The position numbers and the translations under genes were made by a program. A stretch of 64,000 nucleotides of DNA. Origin: Notospermus geniculatus. Lineage: Eukaryota > Nemertea > Pilidiophora > Heteronemertea > Lineidae. The stretch spans positions 445,669 to 509,668 of the forward strand of contig NMRB01000115.1 of NCBI GenBank assembly GCA_002633025.1, written 5' to 3'. Positions 56,931 through 64,000 of the stretch are shown here, one piece after another. A model generated the notes under the pieces. The model ran no database searches. It saw only the letters and a list, made by a program, of their open reading frames with translations, and was not told the DNA's origin. Position 1 is the first letter of the stretch, and every line of letters starts with the position of its first letter.

Positions 56931-57272
56931 GGCGGCCTTCCACCTGAAAGTTTTCTGTCGCAATTTTCCTTATGGAAACCTATTGAAAATTGTCGGACAC
57001 TCTGTTGCAGGTGGTCCAAAATTTGCTCGTGTGTCTATTGTTGAGGACTGCCGCGTATTGTTCGAAAAGATTGCAGACATTTCTGGCGAGGAATAGAACA
57101 TGCGCTATTCCAAGCAATAACTGTCGGACACTAAAATAACTGGCTGACATAATCTTTAAATGCCTCTTCCACGCTACAGAAATTGATCATGCAACAGAGT
57201 ATCTGACAATTTTCTATAAGTTTACAAAAGGAAAATTGCGACAGAAAACTTTCAGGTGGAAGTCCGCCCTTT
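56931..57272. mobile_element. 340-bp inverted-repeat element (GGCGGCCTTCCACCTG)
   Basis: GGCGGCCTTCCACCTGAAAG and CTTTCAGGTGGAAGTCCGCC, with TTTTCTGTCGCAATTTTCC and complement inside; arms about 45 bp. TGTCGGACAC recurs in the middle. Confidence 0.9.
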
Positions 57273-57440
57273 GTCGATAGCAAAGCTATTAGTGAATTTA
57301 CGCAACCGTCCGGTAAGGTCAACCGCAACGCTTATCTATTGTTCGGGTATACTCAGAAAATAGAAAATCGTAATCTAAATATAGGTAGGTCTATCCGGGC
57401 GATTGCGTAAATTCTCTGTTATTCTCATTCATTTGAATAC

Positions 57441-57678
57441 TGGGCCCATATTCATAAAATTACTTAAGTCTAAGTGTGATACTTATCTTTTGTGTTGAAC
57501 AAAGAATAAGTGTCACACTTTTAGACTTGAGCAGTTTTTATGAATATGGGCCGGGCCTTCCTCCTCAGGGTCCATATTCATAAACATACTTAAGTCAAAG
57601 TGTGATACTTATCTTTTGTATTGAACAGAGGATAAGTGTCACACTTAGACTTAAGTAGTTTTATGAATATGGGCCCTG
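57441..57678. mobile_element. Two family E hairpins in tandem, copies 3 and 4
   Basis: First 57441-57553 (GGGCCCATATTCATAAAATT to TTTTATGAATATGGGCC), second 57567-57678 (AGGGTCCATATTCATAAACA to TTTTATGAATATGGGCCCTG). Same orientation, 13 bases apart. Each folds to a single hairpin about 55 bp long. Confidence 0.92.
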
Positions 57679-58310
57679 AAGTCCGTTGTGAAGTTGTCGT
57701 GCATGAATAGATGTAAAGGGGATCACGACAGGGGCATCTACTTATAGACCTATATCTAGGCCTATACCTCGTATGTAGTACACCCTCTCGTGGGCTTCGT
57801 GATATACATTGTCTAACGATCTGGCCAGACGTGAGGAGGTAAAAGATCCAGTAGTTCCTTTATCAGGAACTACGTACATGTACATGTATGTTGTATTATT
57901 TGTTATTTCGATCTTCATATCTATAGCATTGTGATGAAGACCACTTCTAAGCAATAGTCTGAGATCTAGGAAAGGGTTTTCTAGAAGGAGAGCTACTACA
58001 TGTAGTAATTCACAGCACAATTTGTGCTGGGTTCTTTTAAGTTTGCAATGTAATGTACGTCTCTGTGATTCTAATATCCTTGGCGAAATCTGCTTCTCTG
58101 CAGTTGTTTGGTAAAATCTGGGAACAAATTGGGATGACCAAGGTAGAATTTTGACAAATACCTCCCCCAGTCCCGGGAATTGGGTGTAGGTTTCTGTTAC
58201 AGTGTTGTCCAGTGTAGTATTTTTCAGATTTTGTAGTTAGATATGTATGTCATCCACTGGTATGTCATTCCCTTTTTCAAATAAACAGTCCTGGGTGTGG
58301 GTCGTTAATG

Positions 58311-58880
58311 GTGAGGTTTCGCAAATCTGACGAAACACGAAGTACGAAATACGAAATTGGACTTCATTTCCATGATGTAATGTATTTCAGGAGATGGTTG
58401 TTGCCACAAATATCACCTACTGCAAGAGCGTCCTTTTAGCGTATGACGCAAGAACGATAGAGTTACGGTGTATATTAAACTTAAAAATTTATCTTTCGTT
58501 TCCACTTCGTAGCTACGAAGTGGAAATTTAAAGATTCAAGATGCACCATAACTCTCTCAGTCTTACATGACACGCTAAAAGACGCACTGGCAGCAGGGAT
58601 GTTTGTATTTGAATTTGAATTGATAACTTTATTGAGCACCATAAATATATACATACAGTTATAAAACGATACATTAAACAATAGTGCCCAAAAGGGATTA
58701 CCCAAGGGGGTCAGGTGACCCATAAAAGGGATCCCAAAATAAGAGATTAAAAAGGAACACACAGCGAAAATAAAACAGTGAACGATACCAACCATCTCCT
58801 GAAATACATTACGTCATGGAAATGAAGTCCAATTTCGTATTTCACACTTCGTGTTTCGTCAGATTTGTGAAACCTCGCTA
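58311..58880. mobile_element. Family D inverted-repeat element with inserted retroposon tail
   Basis: GTGAGGTTTCGCAAATCTGA to GTCAGATTTGTGAAACCTCG. The right arm is split at about 58602-58785 by sequence absent from other copies, starting TTGTATTTGAATTTGAATTG on this strand. That is the complement of the CAAATTCAAATACAA tail typical of many invertebrate non-LTR elements, so a 5'-truncated retroposon has landed here in antisense. Confidence 0.85.
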
Positions 58881-59170
58881 ATATCCCAACACAGCCCAAG
58901 CTTTAAGGCAGTCGCAGCAACGTTGACTCCTAACAACTTTATGAACTAATTTCTTTGTCAGTGGCCACTTATACAAGTATATTTGGGAAAACCTCACCTA
59001 TCGAAAGAATCATTTTGTTCATCACATGAAGTAATTTTCGATATTTGTTCAGGCCGTTTTTTGACATAATGTCATGAAATACGTCTACCCTCAATCTCTC
59101 TGCCTCATTGACTTCTAACTAAGTCAATTTTCTGTTCAAGTTTCGTTTTAACTCATCTGTTCTCATTCAG

Positions 59171-59221
59171 CGCGGTCCTGGAAATGTTGGCTACAGCAAT
59201 GAAGCCTTTGTTAATAGTGAG
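59171..59221 (+). CDS. Cav2: Cav2 exon: small C-terminal tail exon
   Basis: A 51-nt exon of 17 codons, phase 0 at both ends: RGPGNVGYSNEAFVNSE. Acceptor TGTTCTCATTCAG, donor GTACAG. Support comes from good borders, phase agreement with both neighbours, and a plausible hydrophilic tail sequence. No family motif. Confidence 0.7.
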
Positions 59222-59568
59222 GTACAGCATTTAGCATTTTTTCGTTCAGGCCTGGATTTCTACCTGTCTTTTAAAGTCCTAGAAATGTCCCATCTCAGGA
59301 GAATACGTACTACAGTACTATAGTACGTTTTCTTCTAAATTATCCACAATTCCCTGATCTTCTGTATTCCAATATACTTTGACATGAAAGTAATCTTAAT
59401 TAACGCCGTATAAAATGAAAAGTTAGCATTTTAATTCATATGATACTATGCATTTTTTCACAAAACAGTATATTCTGAGACCTCTATAGGCTCAATCCAA
59501 ACCAAAGTCCTTAACTGTCAAAAGTAAAATATATAACCCTTGCCATACGAGCTTCTATCCCTTCACAG

Positions 59569-59604
59569 CAACAAGGAAAGAAGGAGAAAAGCAAGGCGGA
59601 TTGA
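59569..59604 (+). CDS. Cav2: Candidate alternative terminal exon (QQGKKEKSKAD, stop)
   Basis: After CTTCTATCCCTTCACAG the phase-0 frame reads QQGKKEKSKAD then TGA. Spliced from 59221 it would end the channel early with a lysine-rich tip. No polyadenylation signal is convincing before the family A element that starts 29 bases later, so this is weak. Confidence 0.2.
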   Translation, partial: QQGKKEKSKAD

Positions 59605-59632
59605 AATAATATCGTTAAGGTTTAACTGTTTT

Positions 59633-60192
59633 CCCAAGACATAAATCGCACTGAGAATCGTATAATTTTCTTAATATTAAGTATCTTGATTATTTCTTAG
59701 TAAGATATTAGTAAGAAATATTTTACTGAGATTTTTCTGATGAGATTCTTATAAGATTTTTCTTAGTAAGATTTTTCTTAAAAGACATTTGTAAGAAAAA
59801 TCTTAGTAACATTTTAAAGATATTTCTTGTAAGAATCTTATTAAAAAATCTTACATAGAAAAATTTTATTCGAATCTTGTCAGAAAAATATTAGTGAGAT
59901 TTTCTTACCAATATCGTACTAAGAAATAGCTAAGATAGTCACTTTACTTGGAAAACTGAAAATCTTACTACGATTTTTGTTTAAGATTCTTATACAATTT
60001 TCTTAATATAAGATTATTGTCAGAAAAATATCACTCAGACTTTCTCTACAATAACTTATAAGAAAAATGTTACTAAGAAAAGTCTTATAAGAAACTTAAG
60101 AAAAATGTCAGCAAGATTTTTCTTACTAACATGTTACTAAGAAAGAGCTAATATACTTACAAAGAAAATTATAAGACTCTTATGTGTCCTGC
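59633..60192. mobile_element. Family A inverted-repeat element, copy 10 (longest)
   Basis: CCCAAGACATAAATCGCACT at the left, AATTATAAGACTCTTATGTG then TCCTG at the right; 560 bp. A complete inner right-end-like segment (CTAAGAAATAGCTAAGATAG, 59918-59937) occurs in the middle, as if two elements fused or one was internally duplicated. Confidence 0.88.
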
Positions 60193-60481
60193 GAAGCAAA
60201 AATATGTAAATTTTTGCTTTAAAGTTTGTTTGGTTGCTGTGTTAAGTTTTAATCCACAGAACATTGCCTCCTGTAGATTTAGATTAAGGTGAACGGGCAT
60301 CTCTGAGATGGTGTCTAGACAGTAGAGTTCAGGCTTATCCAAATGGTGCTGGAAAATTTAACACGTTGCTTTCGGTTATCATCTTTTATACCTTTCACAA
60401 GGTTTCAGGTGTGAAAATGGTGTTGGGTATAATTATTCACGATCTCATCAGGTCCAGGTCAGCCTCGGTGGATTGGAGTCG

Positions 60482-60700
60482 TACGTTCACAAGAGCTACC
60501 CTAGCGGTATATTCGAATCGAGTTGAGAAAGTTTGTGAACAACAGTAAGATACATGTATTTAAAAAAGTATTATGGTCACAATCTATAATCATTTAGATT
60601 ATTTCATACGCAATCATGCCACTTTTATGCGACTTTCGTAACTGGTGTACGAACAAAAACACGAATGGACGGCTTGGGTAGCTCTCGTGAACATATGATT
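60482..60700. mobile_element. Short relative of the long inverted repeat at 32206
   Basis: GTTCACAAGAGCTACCCTAG at the left, GGGTAGCTCTCGTGAACATA at the right, with TATTCGAATCG and CACGAATGGACGGC inside. The end sequence matches the outer tips of the 1.16-kb inverted repeat at 32206-33363. Confidence 0.8.
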
Positions 60701-61900
60701 TTAAGAACTACGTCAGTTCCGGTTTACTTCCGTTTCAAATCATGGTGCTGGGATGTGGCATTATTTGACGTGTGATTCAGATACGTCCATATACGTTTTG
60801 ATTTTCCTACAAAATTGCAGCTGCGATTATGCGAAGGTTCTCTTTCTGTAAAATTCCTCAAATGGTCCATAATCAATCACGTTTGCAATAAGGCACTCGT
60901 TTTTCAAAGTTAAGTGGGCAGAGTGGTCATCTCTCTTTTGCCTCCTATGATTGGAACGTGGGGCATTTTATCATAAGCTTCTGGATTGGTTCATTTATGG
61001 TTTCAGTCTCATTCTACAGATTATTAGCTCGAAAAATAATTTTTAACTTTCATACTGAAATTTTGTTGTCACATTGGTTTAGTCTTTTTACTTTCATAAA
61101 GGATGAAACCAAAAAAGTTATCGTTTTGTTTATTTGATTGGATGTATAAGCAATTTTCCTGTGAAATGTATCCAATGCAATGGATGAGAGATGGCATGGG
61201 CAATACTCCGGTAACGGAATGACAAATTTAATGGTAATTTTCAACATTGATTCGCAAATTATGTAAAAAACTATGTTACATGTATCTAGTATAAAGTTAA
61301 GTTCCACGTCTATTGAGAAACGATTCTCAGCATCAACTACTATGGTATAAAAACTGAAAGAACACCACGCTTATGGTGATGTAAGCAATTGTTATTGCAG
61401 TAACGGAATTAATCAGAGAGTAATTCCATTACTAGCATTAGAGTCAGTTAGGTGTGCTCTTTTTTCTTTTAAAATGCATGCAAGATATTCCGAGGGTCGT
61501 TTCTCTATAAATATGCAATAAAAGTTTTCTTTCAGACAACCATGTCTTTGTAACTGATCAATCAGGGTGAAATTTGCCTGATTCTCTCCTGGAGAATAGC
61601 CCATATCTTCAAATTACTTAAAATCGTTCAACCTTTTATTTTGATGCATATCCAACAAAGTTGTCGGATTTATTTGCTAGCTACTGTTGGCAGCCACTTG
61701 TATTGCAGGAGGGGTCAAGAACATGGATGATAACCCCGCATTATGATGGTAATGAGGGGTCAAGAACATGGATAATAACCCCGCATTATGATGGTAATGG
61801 CCTCCTTATGGCTGATATAAGTACTTCTTTTACTTTCTCTTCAAAACTGAGTATTTATATTAGTGTGTTAAATTAGTGATGATGTTGGTTTTAATTTCAG

Positions 61901-62023
61901 GGTATTGAAATGAAGGATGTACGCCGTCCCTCAACCGACAGCAGAGTGAGTATAGAGCATGCACTCCTCGGATTTGCAGCCAACCAACTCTCCGCCTCTG
62001 TTCCTAAGCTTGATGTTAATGAG
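61901..62023 (+). CDS. Cav2: Cav2 exon: C-terminal tail, last exon seen
   Basis: A 123-nt exon of 41 codons, phase 0 at both ends: GIEMKDVRRPSTDSRVSIEH, ALLGFAANQLSASVPKLDVN, E. Acceptor GGTTTTAATTTCAG, donor GTATGG. RRPSTDSR is a possible basophilic kinase site (inference). The gene must continue beyond the window, as no terminal exon with a Cav2-like PDZ-binding end follows in the last 2 kb. Confidence 0.82.
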
Positions 62024-62075
62024 GTATGGGTAACTTGGTGTCACTGGTCTTGTGCAGGGCTGTCCACTGCGTTAG

Positions 62076-62376
62076 TGAATTTTAAGGTGCCTACAGGTCG
62101 ACATTGCGTCTTGAAGCAACTCGCGGCAAGTAGCTTTCCGGCGATGGAAGCAGAAGCAACTCGGAGTGACTGATCAGTTGCCGATTTTGTCGACCTGAGC
62201 GCGCTGGCGTCCGAGCAACTGCCGGATCCGCTAGTTGAGCGTGCTGTTCGAGGAACTACCAGTTGCTCCGAGTTCCTCTCAATCGCTGAAATGTCGCCCA
62301 GGGCGTGGTAGTTTTATGATCTGCGACGGATCCGTCGAGTTGCTTCAAGACGCAGTGTCGACCTGTAGGCAACTTT
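62076..62376. mobile_element. 300-bp inverted-repeat element (GTGCCTACAGGTCGACAT)
   Basis: AAGGTGCCTACAGGTCGACA and TGTCGACCTGTAGGCAACTT, followed inside by TGCGTCTTGAAGCAACTCG and its complement. GAGCAACT/AGTTGC words fill the interior. It starts about 52 bases after the donor of the exon at 61901. Confidence 0.92.
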
Positions 62377-62526
62377 ACATGTACTTTCTGGAATTCGTGG
62401 TCAAAAGAACATAACGTAAAGAAAATTGATGATTGAATGGCAGGTCCCCATGCATAACTTATTAATTATTGCAAGATCAATCATAACCAGTTCAGAGTGT
62501 TAAGGGACCTTATTCACAAATCCCCT

Positions 62527-62885
62527 GGGGCCGTATGCACAAAACATCTTAAGTGTAAAATTTCCCTTAAACTATTGTTCCAAACACCAGTGACTGCCTT
62601 TTGAGGCGAGCTGTTTTCTTTGGGCCCCTCGTGAACAATAGATTTTCTATTGTTCACGAGGGGCCCAAAGAAAACAGCTCGCCTCAAAAGGCAGTCACTG
62701 AAACAAAAGGTAAGGAAAATTTTACACTTAATATGTTTTGTGCATACAGCCCCTTTGTCAGGCTGATAGTGAAAAATAGGTTTCCCGCAGATGGACAATT
62801 TTAAGTGTAAAATTTCCCTAAACTATTGTTCCAATAAAAGATACGGGAAATTTTACACTTAAGATGTTTTATGCATACGGCCCCT
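62527..62885. mobile_element. GGGCCGTATGCACAAAACAT element, compound, with CTG flanks
   Basis: GGGCCGTATGCACAAAACAT at the left, ATGTTTTATGCATACGGCCC at the right, flanked by CTG on both sides. A second right-end copy (TATGTTTTGTGCATACAGCC) lies at about 62731-62750, and TTAAGTGTAAAATTTCCCT occurs both sides of the middle. So this is one and a half elements with a palindrome (62588-62700) inside. Confidence 0.82.
62588..62700. repeat. Perfect 55-bp palindrome with 3-base loop
   Basis: The left arm starts CAGTGACTGCCTTTTGAGGC and ends TCGTGAACAATAGA. After TTT the right arm repeats it in reverse complement with no mismatch over 55 bases. Nearby element arms differ from each other at several places, so this perfection stands out. 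Confidence 0.95.
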
Positions 62886-62997
62886 GGATCCACATTCATA
62901 AAACTACTTAAGTCAACGTGTGATACTTATCTTTTGTGTTGAACAGAGGATAAGTGTCACACTTAGACTTAAGTAGTTTTATGAATATGGGCCCTGG
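62884..62997. mobile_element. Family E hairpin, copy 5
   Basis: CTGGATCCACATTCATAAAA to TTTTATGAATATGGGCCCTG, about 114 bp; directly abuts the right end of the previous element and shares its CTG. Confidence 0.88.
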
Positions 62998-64000
62998 TCT
63001 TCTAATTACCACGACGCACGCAGTATGAATTCAATATTCAACCATGCTCAAAAGTTCAAATTGAAAGCAAAAATGCAGTTTATTATTATTAATCAGGGAG
63101 CTATAGAATTAACTCTGTTAAAATAGATTCGGAAAGATAAGTGGGCAGCCTTGTTCCTAAAGAAGTGGACCTTAGAGGACTGATGTATAGAGAAATACAT
63201 ACAGAAGGACATCAGTAAAGTCATTTCAACGAAGATTGATCTTACTGCAAGGATCCTTCTATAAATTAAAATGGCCCTTCACGTTGACTTGCTTAGTTAT
63301 AAAAGAATAAAGGCAAACTGGATTATAAATTACATTTCCACTTTTTCGTCACGTCCTCTCTGGTCTATGGAATGTTTCACCTTATCTGATCTGGCATGGT
63401 TTATTTGGCCAGTCTTTATATCAGAATCTTCACTAGGAGACGGCATGCCTAAGCACCTTCCATAATCCCATCTCTGAATTCAAGAAGTCAGGTATCCCGT
63501 CTAAAATATGAATGAAAATTATTGGAAGTTTTGAATTTTTCGTCATGTCGTTTTCTATCTGACTTGTAACCCGACAAAATTTGATTTCGAATGAGCATTT
63601 CAATAGCTGGTGCAGTCTTTTCATGGTTAACCCAGGTTTACCATACCGAAATATCAGCTTTGCTTCAACTGAACATGTACTTTCAAAGCACGTAGTTTTT
63701 AACTTAGCACAAAGAAAATGCAAAAGAGTACTTAACAGCACAGCACGGATGCATCTTTCCACAAAATAAATAGATTGTTGGTGGCAACCAGCACGTCGCA
63801 CTCCTGGTTTTCTCGCTAGAGCTGCTCTTTCTATATGCATTAACATCTAAGGCCCATATTTTCTAAGTTTCTATGTATTTTCTAAGTTTCTAAGTTAAAA
63901 TGCATTTTAGTCTAGCACTTGCAGGCCTATGGCACTGCCGCAAGCAATGAATCATCCCCATATGTAATAGCTATACTGGTGTTACGCAAAACATGTTTCG

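Larger units (their letters stand above)
56611..59170. other. Intron in the C-terminal tail
   Basis: Holds two abutting inverted-repeat elements (56667-57272), two family E hairpins (57441-57553, 57567-57678), and a family D element with a retroposon tail inserted (58311-58880). The stretch 57680-58300 shows nothing I can name. Confidence 0.8.
59222..61900. other. Intron in the C-terminal tail
   Basis: Holds the largest family A element (59633-60192), an inverted-repeat element (60482-60700), a possible alternative last exon (59569-59604) and a two-unit 41-bp direct repeat near 61712-61792 (GGGGTCAAGAACATGGAT). Confidence 0.75.
7934..62023 (+). other. Cav2: Cav2-type calcium channel alpha-1 gene, 3' half
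   Basis: Gene span from the first to the last exon I can recognise. Cav2 alpha-1 subunits form the pore of presynaptic voltage-gated calcium channels in the plasma membrane. Assignment rests on domain [17 protein letters not shown] in S3, the S4 sensor with basic residues every third position, TGEAWQ in the pore loop, the [13 protein letters not shown] end of S6, and the tail. Cav2 rather than Cav1 is indicated by TVHFTTTLFALIR before the IQ region and by KIYAGLLIVENWR, which lacks the I-Q pair of Cav1. Exon phases agree throughout except for one missing EF-hand exon. Upstream exons (domains I-III, IVS1-S2) are not seen in the first 7.9 kb, and no terminal exon is proven by position 64000. 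The gene is interrupted by a 2.3-kb tandem duplication. Confidence 0.95.
62024..64000. other. Intron running to the window end
   Basis: Contains inverted-repeat elements at 62076-62376 and 62527-62885, a perfect palindrome at 62588-62700, and a family E hairpin at 62884-62997. From 63000 to 64000 I see no exon or named repeat; the minus-strand open frame there has no recognisable content. Confidence 0.7.

Noticed and set aside
63433-63846. Minus-strand frame of 137 codons
   Set aside because: No recognisable motif and no supporting signals; kept out as probable chance.

Overview
This is animal genomic DNA, most likely from a marine invertebrate bilaterian. It is AT-rich, its introns run to 13 kb with GT-AG borders, and it is crowded with short inverted-repeat transposons, minisatellites and TACATGTA-rich stretches. 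I cannot fix the phylum from sequence alone; amphioxus, hemichordate, echinoderm and mollusc all remain possible.

One gene spans most of the window on the + strand: the 3' half of a voltage-gated calcium channel alpha-1 subunit of the Cav2 (P/Q, N, R) type. Exons read in order through domain IV: segment S3 (7934-8017), the S4 voltage sensor (21265-21381), S5 (22481-22546 and again 24797-24862), pore loop plus S6 start (23412-23657 and again 25836-26081), S6 end plus EF-hand start (26581-26708; truncated copy 24362-24400), pre-IQ region (27458-27668), IQ-like helix (28269-28378), then C-terminal tail exons at 31547, 42899, 48106, 56502, 59171 and 61901. Every intron phase agrees except at one place, where an expected EF-hand exon is missing between 26709 and 27457. 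Exons for domains I-III and IVS1-S2, and the end of the tail, are not in the window or were not recognised.

The most striking feature is a direct tandem duplication of about 2.3 kb (22087-24400 and 24401-26619) carrying S5, pore and S6 exons. The two copies encode identical protein but differ by several transposon insertions, each with its empty site in the other copy. This is either a true exon duplication or two haplotypes joined end to end in assembly. The first S6 exon is cut at the junction.

The introns hold about thirty inverted-repeat elements in recognisable families (one with ten copies), several nested in each other, a tRNA-derived SINE, a LINE ORF1 without its ORF2, two long inverted repeats, a perfect 55-bp palindrome, and minisatellites at 1.4, 9.9, 19.6, 44.2, 49.6, 53.2 and 53.9 kb. 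There is a 226-base assembly gap at 55049-55274 and isolated single Ns. No second host gene was found on either strand.
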